Shown here: positions 57,440 through 64,000 of the stretch, in pieces | How positions within the stretch are numbered: position 1 is the first letter of the stretch | Layout of the letters: each line of letters opens with the position of its first letter | Assembly: GCF_001940525.2 (NCBI RefSeq) | Contig: NZ_CP019437.1 | Span: 2,020,501-2,084,500, forward strand | Origin: Thioclava nitratireducens | GTDB taxonomy: Bacteria > Pseudomonadota > Alphaproteobacteria > Rhodobacterales > Rhodobacteraceae | Length of the DNA stretch: 64,000 nt | Direction: 5' to 3' | The notes under the pieces: model-generated | Seen by the model: the letters and a program-made list of their open reading frames with translations, nothing else | Databases searched by the model: none | Told to the model about the DNA's origin: nothing | Program-made: the position numbers and the translations under genes

Positions 57440-58440
57440 CGAGCGGGCAGGGGCTTACGGTTGCGGATATCGAGATGCCGCCCGGTGAGTTCGCGCCGAC
57501 AAGTTCGCCCCGCCCGAAAGCTGCGCCACCGATGATCTCGGAGAACGTCTCGACGCCGAAGAAAGGCGGCGGTGGGCGCTCGCATGACGACTACGCACGC
57601 GTCCTTGCTGACATGGAGAACGAACGCGCTGCACTCGACGCCGAGGCGGTTGCATTGGTCGCGGCTGCGGCTGCCGGGAAGAGCTATGGTGACGCGGTGG
57701 AGTTCGCGCGCAAGAAAGCTGAGCTGCTGTCTGCCGCCCAGAGGGACGGGAAGGCGATCACGCCTGAGCTGAGCGCCGAGATCGACCGGCTCGCACAGAG
57801 CTATGTCGAAGCGGGCAACCGGGCGGAGCAAGCCGCAGACAAGCTCAAGAAGGTTGAGGAACGCGGCCAAGCTGGGGCGAGTGCGCTCGCTGACCTCTTC
57901 GGCTCGGTCTTGGACGGCTCTGCGAGCGCCGAGGAAGCGCTATCGGGTCTTCTCATGCAGATTGCTCAGGCGCAGCTCAATCAGCTCTTCAGTGGTGCCG
58001 CCAGCGGTGGCTTCATGACGTGGCTCGGTGGAATGCTCGGGTTTAGCGCAGGTGGCTACACCGGCGACGGTCACAAGTTCGCGCCAGCGGGCGTGGTTCA
58101 CAAAGGCGAATACGTCCTGAGCAAAGCCGCGACCGAACGGCTTGGCGTGGATAATCTCGACGCGCTCCATAGCGCCGCGCTGAAAGGCTACAGCTCGGGT
58201 GGGTTGGTCGGGGCGGCAGCTCCGTCGAAGGTGCTCGCAAGCGGCTCTCAAAGCGCGTCTGATGTCTCGGTCAGCTACGCGCCGACGATTACCGTGGAGG
58301 GCGGTGGCGGATCGCCCGAAATGAACCGCGACCTCGCGGACAAGATTGTGAAGGCGACCGAGCGCAGCTTCCGCAGCGTGGTTCAGGATGAGATGCGCAA
58401 GCAGATGCGACCGGGGAACATGCTGAATCGACGTGGGTAA
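57382..58440 (+). CDS. Tape measure protein, C-terminal part
   Basis: The -1 frame continues the tape measure from about 57313. The C-terminal signature FSAGGYTGDGHKFAPAGVVHKGEYVLSKAATERLGVDNL (in parts: GGYTGDG, PAGVVHKGEYVLSKAA) is typical of lambda gpH-like proteins. The GTG at 57382 is only the first open start and probably not a real one. A hairpin terminator follows directly. No tail tube or tip gene follows. Confidence 0.82.
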   Translation: MRAKAAEARASLPGGSLPMTSGQGLTVADIEMPPGEFAPTSSPRPKAAPPMISENVSTPKKGGGGRSHDDYARVLADMENERAALDAEAVALVAAAAAGKSYGDAVEFARKKAELLSAAQRDGKAITPELSAEIDRLAQSYVEAGNRAEQAADKLKKVEERGQAGASALADLFGSVLDGSASAEEALSGLLMQIAQAQLNQLFSGAASGGFMTWLGGMLGFSAGGYTGDGHKFAPAGVVHKGEYVLSKAATERLGVDNLDALHSAALKGYSSGGLVGAAAPSKVLASGSQSASDVSVSYAPTITVEGGGGSPEMNRDLADKIVKATERSFRSVVQDEMRKQMRPGNMLNRRG

Positions 58441-58471
58441 GCGTTAGAGCTTAGTGATAACGCATTGTTTT
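58441..58471 (+). terminator. Rho-independent terminator after the tape measure
   Basis: GCGTTA (58441-58446) and TAACGC (58458-58463) form a perfect 6-bp stem, followed by ATTGTTTT. It closes the structural operon and isolates the non-coding unit downstream. Confidence 0.72.
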
Positions 58472-58485
58472 CGTGGCGTTTCGTG

Positions 58486-58514
58486 TTGAAATCCGCCTCG
58501 CTGCTCGCTATGTC
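58486..58514 (+). promoter_or_regulatory. Candidate sigma-70 promoter of the structured RNA
   Basis: TTGAAA (58486-58491), a 17-nt spacer, and TATGTC (58509-58514). It lies just after the tape-measure terminator and before the structured region, with predicted start near 58520. Confidence 0.45.
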
Positions 58515-58519
58515 TTCAT

Positions 58520-59175
58520 TGTCACCGAGCGGTAACGCAAACAGACACTTACAAGAGCACGGCAGTAGTCAGGTTTTAACGGCAGACACCCTCGCGGAAA
58601 GACGCCACCGACAGTCGCCACCCATACCAGCATCGAAGATTTCGCCAGCGCCGGGAACATGACCGGGCAGCGAGCCGCCTAGCTGGAAGGTGCAGGAAAG
58701 ATCGTTTTGGATCGCTCCCCGTTGGAGAACATCGGACGCCCCAAACGGTCGCCGCCGGACTTAGGTCGAAATGGCACGAAAGACGGTTGCAATGTGCGGG
58801 GAGTTTCGGCTCCGGGCCACAACAACCGATCACGCATCGATTGAAGGTAAGTCGAGCGTGATGCTCAGCCGAAAGGCTGTAACCGCTTGGTCGAAAGACC
58901 GGAATCGGGGCGCTGCTAGGTAAAGGGAAGCCACCTAGCGTTGGAAGCCCTTCACCACCTGTTAGACGCAGAGATTCCTCCTTTGGCGAACGCAGCTTTC
59001 TCTGCGTCCTCCTTGGGGGAAAGACCTATTTCCGCAGTAATCATCATCTTTCATGTGCCTGACTGAATCTTTCGCTGCATCGAAGTCTATAACGAGAGGC
59101 GAGCGCCGAAGGCGCGACGCCCAGCAAGCGAGCGAAGCGAGTGCGCAGCCCTAGCCGCGTGGCCGCGTAATGAAG
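58520..59175 (+). ncRNA. Candidate large structured non-coding RNA
   Basis: About 650 nt with no convincing ORF and dense potential structure: an 8-position hairpin with one mismatch at 58823-58843, stems closed by GAAA tetraloops at 58866-58879 (CAGCC/GGCTG) and 58887-58902, a perfect 7-bp stem at 58915-58939 whose loop AAGGG can pair with CCCTT at 58948-58952 (pseudoknot), a perfect 9-bp stem joining 58965-58973 with 59000-59008, and a long GC-rich hairpin near 59098-59122. Similar in style to ornate phage RNAs (GOLLD, ROOL), but no family can be assigned by eye. Confidence 0.5.
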
Positions 59176-59183
59176 GAGTGGAA

Positions 59184-59375
59184 ATGATCACGTTAATGAA
59201 AATGGTGTTTGCCCTCGCGGGGCAAGCTGTCCCGGTTCGAAAGCCACCCGGGCGAGTAGTCAATATGGAGGGCGCGTGTGACCGATACATTATGCGAATG
59301 ATCCCCGAAAATATGCTGACGCGTCCCCTTGAACTCGACAGCGAAGAGAGGTATATAGATACCGCAAGCAGGTAG
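59184..59375 (+). CDS. Small protein downstream of the structured RNA
   Basis: A 63-residue protein starting MITLMKMVFALAG with GAAGGA six bases before the ATG; a GTG two codons upstream is also possible. The N-terminus is mildly hydrophobic, the rest polar (DRYIMRMIPENML). It is followed by a clear terminator, so the RNA and this ORF form one transcription unit. I do not recognise the family. Confidence 0.5.
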   Translation: MITLMKMVFALAGQAVPVRKPPGRVVNMEGACDRYIMRMIPENMLTRPLELDSEERYIDTASR

Positions 59376-59412
59376 CTCCGGGCGGCTTCCCTCCGCCGAA
59401 GCATCCCTAAGG

Positions 59413-59441
59413 CCCTCGTCTTCCTTCAGGCGAGGGTCTTT
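59413..59441 (+). terminator. Rho-independent terminator after the small protein
   Basis: CCCTCG (59413-59418) pairs with CGAGGG (59431-59436), followed by TCTTT. Confidence 0.72.
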
Positions 59442-59563
59442 CCACTTTGCAGGGTGTAAGTATCCACTTGCTTACGCTAACCATTTGAAAAACAACAAAA
59501 TAGCTGTTGCGCGTCGATTCGCGTCGTGTCTATCTAGTGGCGTTGAAACCAGAGGGGCGAGCG

Positions 59564-59743
59564 ATGCCGCATTTTATCGAGACACAGAAGTTCAGCGAGC
59601 TGGTCGAGCAGATCGTGAAGGGCGTAACGGAGGGGGTGAAGGGTCTGCCGGATCACCGGTCAGTGGTCGCGCAGGCACTCGCCGAGGCGGGCATTCTGCC
59701 GGACGTATGCCGCGAGGATTTTGCGAACGCTGACGCGGCTTGA
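59564..59743 (+). CDS. Small hypothetical phage protein
   Basis: A 59-residue protein starting MPHFIETQKFSELVEQI, mostly helical and acidic. AGGGGCGAG precedes the ATG. It resembles short helical proteins of prophage right arms, but no function can be given. Confidence 0.5.
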   Translation: MPHFIETQKFSELVEQIVKGVTEGVKGLPDHRSVVAQALAEAGILPDVCREDFANADAA

Positions 59744-59905
59744 GCCAAGCTGGTGCTTGCTAGGGACAGGGGCGGGGCCGCAGGGTCTCGCCTTTTCTAA
59801 GTTCGTTGTCCGAGAAAAATTAGCGATCCTGCCGCAATCCAAGCTCGGAACGCTATAAGGCAAATTAGTCCATTGCCTTACTGCGAAAACGTCCCGGCTT
59901 TACCA

Positions 59906-60094
59906 ATGCGCGACCCTGAACTTTTTGCCGATCTGCAAAAGATGCACCGCATGGCGGCTGCTCTGGTCGTCGCTGACCCGGTCTATTTGCCGCTCTTCGA
60001 GCGCGTCGAGCGTGAGCTTGCGCTATATCAGAGTGAGGATGATGCTATCAGCCGCGCGCGAGCGATTGCCGCGCTTCACAATGCTGCCGCTTGA
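59906..60094 (+). CDS. Small hypothetical phage protein
   Basis: A 62-residue helical protein (MRDPELFADLQKMHRMAAALV ... LFERVERELALY). The ATG at 59906 lacks a clear RBS; a TTG at 59873 preceded by AAGG is an alternative. Its last 19 nt overlap the convergent integrase. Function unknown. Confidence 0.45.
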   Translation: MRDPELFADLQKMHRMAAALVVADPVYLPLFERVERELALYQSEDDAISRARAIAALHNAAA

Positions 60095-61368
60095 AGCAAC
60101 TGCTGCTTTTGCTCCAATGACGCACCGTCGCCGTAGCGCTCACGCGTCAGTCTGTGGCCGAATAGGTCGCGCCTGATCCGGTCATCAATGCCAGCCGCGA
60201 GCATTCGGTCTTCGAAGCTGTGACGCAGGGAGTAGAGCGTGTGGTCATCGCTTTCCAGAAGTCCCTTCTCGCGCAGGAACTTATTCACCGTAGCTGAAAG
60301 GCTGGCGCTGCTTTCGCGATAGCGTGGGAACCCCTCAGGGAATTCGCGAAGCGCTTCTAGCGAGATCCCGAGCAAGGGGATTTTGCGCTTGGCGTGTTTA
60401 GTCTTTACCTGCCGTCCTTCCGGCTCAATCGATATATGCGGGACGTTGTGATTCAGATGGATCGTGTTCGCGGTGAGGGCGGCTAGCTCGGAAGGGCGGC
60501 AGCAAGTGTTCACCATCACAAGCAGAATGGCGCGTGCCTCCGAGTTCATCCCGTCGAGCGCACTCGGTGCCAACAGCTTTTCGGTGATCCAGTTAGCCGA
60601 GAAGGGCGGGCGCTTCTTGGCCTCGGCCTCCTTGAAGCTCAAATCGGTGAGCGGCAGCACCAGACCGAGGCGCTTCATCTTGTTCACGGTCTTCAGCACG
60701 TCCCCAAGGTGGATTAGGTCTTTATTGGCGCTGTTGGGCGTTAGGTCTTGCTCTTCGAGCCGCTCCATCCACCAGTTGCGGAAGTCGAGCATGTCGTCAC
60801 CCGTGATTTCGTTAATCGCCTTGTCGCCGACAACCGCGATGAAGTTCTTCACTGCCTTCTTCCGGGGGTTCTTCCAGCGACGAAGTTGATCTTCGCTCTT
60901 CCCGAGTGTCTTGTCTTTCGCAAGGCCCCAATAGAGTTCAAGCGCCTTGCTGACGACAATCGGCGGCTCTTTGGCTCCTCCGAGGATCGCGGCAGCTTCA
61001 ATAAGGTCAGGTTTGTCAGGTTGATCCTTGAAGCCGGGAACCGCTGCGAACCTTTCGCGCAGCTCTTGCACCGGCAGCTTCGCGGCTTGATCGGCCTGCA
61101 TGTAGCGAAAGCCCCGAGCCGCTGCGAGATCCCGGGCAGCAGTGAAGCGCTCTTCCGCATCGCGACTGTCACCAGCCAGCTTCGCTTCCCAAGCAGCGGT
61201 CATCTGTTCCCAAGTCGCTGCTTCTTTGGTCGTGGCAACAGAGCGGGAATCTGTGTGCAAGCTCAGCCAGACAAACTTCCTCGGCTCGATGGCAGCGAAG
61301 CGCTTCGGCACTCTCTTGTAGAGATAGAGGGTGCCTTTTGCTGATCCATTGCGCGTAACGATTGCCAT
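60076..61368 (-). CDS. Tyrosine integrase (site-specific recombinase)
   Basis: A 430-residue integrase. An N-terminal DUF6538-like domain (LYLYKRVPKRFAAIEPRKFVWLSLHT) and a core-binding region precede the catalytic domain, with Arg in NTCCRPSELAAL, Lys in KTKHAKRKIPL, the LRHSF box, and GHRLTRERYGDG carrying the His and nucleophilic Tyr. The ATG at 61368 opens the DUF6538 domain. It lies next to attR and reads away from tRNA-Ser, in the same direction as tRNA transcription. Confidence 0.93.
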   Translation of the reverse strand: MAIVTRNGSAKGTLYLYKRVPKRFAAIEPRKFVWLSLHTDSRSVATTKEAATWEQMTAAWEAKLAGDSRDAEERFTAARDLAAARGFRYMQADQAAKLPVQELRERFAAVPGFKDQPDKPDLIEAAAILGGAKEPPIVVSKALELYWGLAKDKTLGKSEDQLRRWKNPRKKAVKNFIAVVGDKAINEITGDDMLDFRNWWMERLEEQDLTPNSANKDLIHLGDVLKTVNKMKRLGLVLPLTDLSFKEAEAKKRPPFSANWITEKLLAPSALDGMNSEARAILLVMVNTCCRPSELAALTANTIHLNHNVPHISIEPEGRQVKTKHAKRKIPLLGISLEALREFPEGFPRYRESSASLSATVNKFLREKGLLESDDHTLYSLRHSFEDRMLAAGIDDRIRRDLFGHRLTRERYGDGASLEQKQQLLQAAAL

Positions 61369-61394
61369 GCGTGGCACTCCAAATGCGGCAGGCC

Positions 61395-61431
61395 ATGTAT
61401 AGCAGTTTGTAAAGCAAAATGTATAGCAAAA
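61395..61431 (+). repeat. Integrase arm-type repeats, right end
   Basis: Three tandem, slightly diverged copies of the GTATAGCAAAA motif (from 61395, 61407 and 61419) between the integrase start and attR, in the same orientation as the two copies near attL. Confidence 0.7.
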
Positions 61432-61492
61432 CTGACCCTGCGAAGCCTTGCGGCTCGCCGAAGCACTTGTTTTACAGGGGATTTGCAAACAC

Positions 61493-61519
61493 TCGCCGGG
61501 GAAAGTGGCGGAGAGACAG
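61493..61519. other. attR attachment site
   Basis: A 27-bp copy of attL (one mismatch). It covers the last 14 nt of tRNA-Ser(CGA) including CCA, so the tRNA stays intact after integration. Confidence 0.88.
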
Positions 61520-61595
61520 GGATTCGAACCCTGGGTCGGCTCTCACCGACAACGGTTTTCGAGACCGCCGCATTCGACCACTCTGCCACCTCTCC
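61506..61595 (-). tRNA. tRNA-Ser (anticodon CGA)
   Basis: A 90-nt class II tRNA. The acceptor stem GGAGAGG pairs with the end of the gene, the anticodon loop CTCGAAA gives CGA, a long variable arm follows, the T arm has GGTTCGAATCC, and CCA is encoded. Host target of the element. Confidence 0.97.
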
Positions 61596-61704
61596 GCATC
61601 AGGGGTCGTTTCGTAGGGCGGGATTTAGCCGCCCTCGCGCGCCCTTGCAACCCGTTTTTCGAGGATTTTTTCAGATCCTTCGCAAAGCCGTCATAAACGT
61701 GAGG

Positions 61705-62451
61705 TCAACGCATCCGGAGCGCCCCGTCGAGGCGGATCACTTCGCCGTTCAGATAGCCGCTCTGGACGATGAAACCGGCAAGTTTGGCGTATTCCGACGG
61801 ATCACCGAGCCGCTTCGGGAATGTGACTTCGGCGGCGAGGCTGTCCTGCACCTCCTGGGGCAGGCCCTTCATCATCGGCGTGGCGAAAATTCCCGGCGCG
61901 ATGGCGCAGCAACGGACGCCCTGGCTGGCCAGATCGCGGGCGAGGGGCAGGGTCATCGCGACGATTCCGCCTTTTGACGCCGCATAGGCTGCCTGACCCT
62001 TCTGGCCGTCGAAAGCCGCGATGGAGGCAGTGTTGATGATCACGCCACGCTCGGGGCCGGGGTTGCGGGCCATCTCGGCGGCGGCGAGGCGGGCGACGTT
62101 GAAGCTGCCCACGAGGTTGATGTCGATCGTGCGCGCGAAGCTCTCGAGCCGGTGCGGCCCGTCGCGGCCGACCACGCGCTCGCCGGTGGCGATACCGGCG
62201 CAATTGACCGCCACATCGATGCCGCCCATCGCGTCTACTGCGGCTGCGATCCCGGCGGCGACGCTGTCCTCGGAGGTCACGTCGACCTCGGCGAAGGTCG
62301 CGCCGATCTCTGCCGCATAAGCCTCGCCGCCCGCCTGGTCGCGGTCGAAGAGCGTCACCTGCGCGCCCGACTCAACGAAGTGCCGCGCGGTCGCAGCCCC
62401 CAGCCCCGAAGCGCCGCCGGTGATGATGGCGCGAATTTTGCTCAACTCCAT
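61705..62451 (-). CDS. SDR-family 3-hydroxyacyl-CoA dehydrogenase-like protein
   Basis: A 248-residue SDR close to the HSD17B10 type, which oxidises 3-hydroxyacyl-CoA or branched-chain intermediates. ITGGASGLGAATAR binds cofactor, NTASIAAFDGQKGQAAYAASKGG carries Ser, Tyr and Lys, and the GVRCCAIAPGIFATPMM segment is characteristic. The ATG at 62451 follows an operator-like palindrome by 15 nt. Confidence 0.88.
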   Translation of the reverse strand: MELSKIRAIITGGASGLGAATARHFVESGAQVTLFDRDQAGGEAYAAEIGATFAEVDVTSEDSVAAGIAAAVDAMGGIDVAVNCAGIATGERVVGRDGPHRLESFARTIDINLVGSFNVARLAAAEMARNPGPERGVIINTASIAAFDGQKGQAAYAASKGGIVAMTLPLARDLASQGVRCCAIAPGIFATPMMKGLPQEVQDSLAAEVTFPKRLGDPSEYAKLAGFIVQSGYLNGEVIRLDGALRMR

Positions 62452-62466
62452 GTGATACTCCCTCGA

Positions 62467-62484
62467 AATGAACGCGTGTTCATT
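62467..62484. promoter_or_regulatory. Operator-like palindrome AATGAAC-N4-GTTCATT
   Basis: A perfect 7-bp inverted repeat with 4-nt centre, 16-33 nt upstream of the SDR start. This form is common for TetR regulators; the partial TetR gene at 63397 is the nearest candidate. Confidence 0.65.
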
Positions 62485-62702
62485 AACCAGTGGAACCGCC
62501 GCTTTGTCCAGTGTTGCCAATGCATTTTGCGGCTGCAGCATCCGGCGCCCCGATCACGTCTTGTGACAGCTTCGGCAACCTGCCGCCTATGGCCGGAACC
62601 AAGCCGATTGACGTTGCATTGAATGAGCATAGGTCCGGGCAACGGATCTGATCCAAAACGTCTCAACGGGGGATGAACCCCCAAGACAGGAGAGAGAGAA
62701 AC

Positions 62703-63296
62703 ATGAAACGTATCATCGTTACGTCGAGCATTCTGGCACTCGCTGGCTCCGCCGCGATGGCGGGCGGCTACACCACCCCGGCACCGGCTCCGGAAGTCAC
62801 CCCGGCCCCGGTCGCAGTCGCGCCCGCGCAGTTCAGCTGGGACGGCTTCTATGCCGGTGCTCAACTCGGTTACGGCAAGGCTGACCAGTCGATCGATGGC
62901 GACGGCGTCGTGGGCGGTCTGCACGCGGGTTACCTGCGCGACTTCGGCGGCTATGTCCTCGGTGGCGAGCTGGCTTATAACGCCGCGAACATCGACGACA
63001 ACACCACCGGCGCGAAGGTCAACTCGATGACCGACCTCAAGATGATCGCCGGTGCGCCCTACAACAACATGCTGTTCTACGGCACGCTCGGTGCGTCTTA
63101 CGTCGACGCTGAAGACGGTTCGGGTGCCAGCTACTCCGACACCGTTCCGCTGGTTGGCGTCGGCATGAAATATGCCATCAACCCGAAGTGGACCGTCGGT
63201 ACCGAGCTCGACTACCGCAAGGGCAACAACTTCGACGGCACCACCAACGATCTGAACACCACGACGCTGAACCTAACCGCGTCCTACAAGTTCTGA
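62703..63296 (+). CDS. Outer-membrane beta-barrel protein
   Basis: A 197-residue exported protein. The signal peptide ends near AMAGG, a Pro/Ala-rich linker follows (about residues 22-46), then an eight-strand-like barrel with alternating aromatic/polar residues (WDGFYAGAQLGYGKAD ... TLNLTASYKF) ending in Phe, as in the Omp25/porin-family barrels of alphaproteobacteria. GGAGAGAGAG precedes the ATG. A strong terminator follows. Confidence 0.87.
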   Translation: MKRIIVTSSILALAGSAAMAGGYTTPAPAPEVTPAPVAVAPAQFSWDGFYAGAQLGYGKADQSIDGDGVVGGLHAGYLRDFGGYVLGGELAYNAANIDDNTTGAKVNSMTDLKMIAGAPYNNMLFYGTLGASYVDAEDGSGASYSDTVPLVGVGMKYAINPKWTVGTELDYRKGNNFDGTTNDLNTTTLNLTASYKF

Positions 63297-63321
63297 TCTC
63301 AGGCGGATCGTCTGATATCGA

Positions 63322-63350
63322 CGGGCGGGGGGAAACCTCCGCCCGTTTTT
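63322..63350 (+). terminator. Rho-independent terminator after the outer-membrane protein
   Basis: Arms CGGGCGG (63322-63328) and CCGCCCG (63339-63345), followed by TTTTT. Confidence 0.85.
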
Positions 63351-63396
63351 CTTTGTCCGGATGATGCTGCGACGCGGCGGGATCGGGCAAGGCGGC

Positions 63397-64000
63397 TCAA
63401 TCCGGAGCGATCAGGCCCAGCCCGCGCAGATAGACGCCGATGCCGCTTTCCAGAAGGTCCTCGGGGGCATAGGGCGCGCGATTCCCCTCGCGGGAATAAA
63501 GCTCCACGACGCCGTGGCTCATCGCCCAGACATGCGCCGCGACCATCGCGACGGGCGGGCGCTTCTCCGGCGGCATATGCGCCATCAGGGCGCGCGTCGC
63601 ACGTTCCATCGCGTCGCTGGATTTGCGCGCCACCGCCGCAAGATCGGGTGAGCGGTTGGGCGATATGCCGCTTTCGAACATCGCCATGTAGTGACCGGGA
63701 TATTTCCGCGCGAAGGCGAGATAGGCGCGCCCCACCGCCGAGAACGCCGCCAGCGCCGAAGGCTTGCCGCCGTTCCATGCATGATCGAGCAGGTCGCCGA
63801 AGATCAGATAGCCCTGCCGCGCACATTCCGCGATCAGGTCCTCGCGCCCCTCGAAATGGCGATAGACCGCAGCCGGGGTCACGCCTGCGCGTTTCGCCGC
63901 TTCCGAGAGCGTGAAGCCGGTCGGGCCCTTCTCCTCGATCAGTTCCAGCGCGGAGGCTACGAGCGCCTGACGCAGGTTGCCGTGATGATAGCCTTGCTTA
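63397..64000 (-). CDS. TetR-family regulator, start beyond the window
   Basis: The frame is open to the window edge on the minus strand. Reading inward from 64000 it gives a TetR HTH (NLRQALVASALELIEE, FTLSEAAKRAGVTPAAVYRHF) followed by a helical C-terminal domain with MFESGISPNRSPDL and MAHMPPEKRPPVAMVAAHVWAMSHGVVELY, resembling the WHG-type C-terminal domain. Only the first few residues are missing. It may control the SDR with the nearby palindrome. Confidence 0.88.
   Translation of the reverse strand, partial: KQGYHHGNLRQALVASALELIEEKGPTGFTLSEAAKRAGVTPAAVYRHFEGREDLIAECARQGYLIFGDLLDHAWNGGKPSALAAFSAVGRAYLAFARKYPGHYMAMFESGISPNRSPDLAAVARKSSDAMERATRALMAHMPPEKRPPVAMVAAHVWAMSHGVVELYSREGNRAPYAPEDLLESGIGVYLRGLGLIAPD

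Larger units (their letters stand above)
46161..61519. mobile_element. Integrated phage-like element (prophage remnant or phage satellite)
   Basis: About 15.4 kb bounded by 27-bp att repeats at a tRNA-Ser 3' end, with an integrase at the right end reading inward from the tRNA. Contents in order: portal, tail-chaperone-like, protease-capsid, second chaperone-like gene, HNH, HTH protein, membrane-protein cargo, tail completion, head-tail joining, small cargo, terminase small and large, tape measure, a non-coding unit, three small genes, integrase. No tail tube, baseplate, lysis, replication or repressor gene is recognisable. Confidence 0.9.

Noticed and set aside
59184..59375. IscB/IsrB remnant with a HEARO-type guide RNA upstream
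   Set aside because: The 63-residue protein only superficially resembles the IscB N-terminus and no RuvC or HNH segments follow; left as a test for Rfam rather than a claim.
46161..61519. Gene transfer agent cluster
   Set aside because: Although a gp10-like gene is present, the integrase, att repeats and gene order are not those of the RcGTA cluster, which lacks an integrase and att sites.
61448..61696. Protein-like frames across tRNA-Ser(CGA)
   Set aside because: Same tRNA artefact; the cloverleaf and att repeat account for the interval.

Overview
The window is high-GC alphaproteobacterial chromosome. The protein families point to a Rhodobacterales/Paracoccaceae-type bacterium (Thioclava-, Rhodobacter- or Paracoccus-like): a closely creatinase-like M24 enzyme, DUF4169 and RHH small proteins, an FNR-type stress/anaerobic cluster, and GTA-gp10-like phage proteins. 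The genus is an inference from protein resemblance only.

Layout. 1-11 kb is housekeeping: the 3' end of a PlsC-type acyltransferase, two small proteins, tyrS, anmK, a DUF4405 membrane protein, a cupin/haloacid dehalogenase pair, eno with its terminator, an EamA transporter, an EEP nuclease-like protein, selO, an AI-2E family transporter and tRNA-Ser(GGA). 11.7-13.6 kb holds a surface lipoprotein next to a SLAM-type outer-membrane translocon (type XI secretion). A LuxR-type regulator, creatinase, aroQ, a DUF2927 protein, a TSUP transporter, an aldo/keto reductase and an atypical SDR follow.

20.5-30.6 kb is a stress/oxygen-limitation cluster: phosphoribosyltransferase, DUF2267, Hsp20, two-domain Usp, host-attachment protein, DUF883 protein, a response regulator, a hybrid histidine kinase, a phasin-like protein, an FNR-type regulator with an N-terminal Cys cluster, and cytochrome c. 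Seven FNR-like boxes (TTGAY-N4-RTCAA type) sit about 60-80 nt upstream of seven of these genes, so the cluster looks like one regulon built around its own regulator.

30.7-45.6 kb carries two large leftward nitrogen-compound operons. One is a TauABC/SsuABC-like ABC transporter with two SDRs and an agmatinase/ureohydrolase-family enzyme; a TetR regulator and a polysaccharide-deacetylase-fold hydrolase diverge from it. The other is amiC-amiR, a dipeptide-type ABC transporter and a formamidase, with an intrinsic terminator in the leader just upstream of amiC, as expected for AmiR/ANTAR antitermination.

46.16-61.52 kb is a 15.4-kb integrated phage-like element inserted at the 3' end of tRNA-Ser(CGA). 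It has 27-bp att repeats (26/27 identical), integrase arm-type repeats at both ends, and a tyrosine integrase. It encodes portal, protease-capsid, connector, terminase and tape-measure proteins, but no recognisable tail tube, baseplate, lysis, replication or repressor genes, so it is either a phage satellite (cf-PICI-like) or a decayed prophage. The capsid and tape-measure genes are each broken by a -1 frameshift at a C run. It also carries low-GC membrane-protein cargo and a ~650-nt structured non-coding unit (promoter, GAAA-tetraloop hairpins, possible pseudoknot, small ORF, terminator) that I regard as the most novel item here.

After the element come an HSD10-like SDR with a TetR-type operator, an outer-membrane beta-barrel protein, and the 3' part of a TetR regulator that runs off the window.
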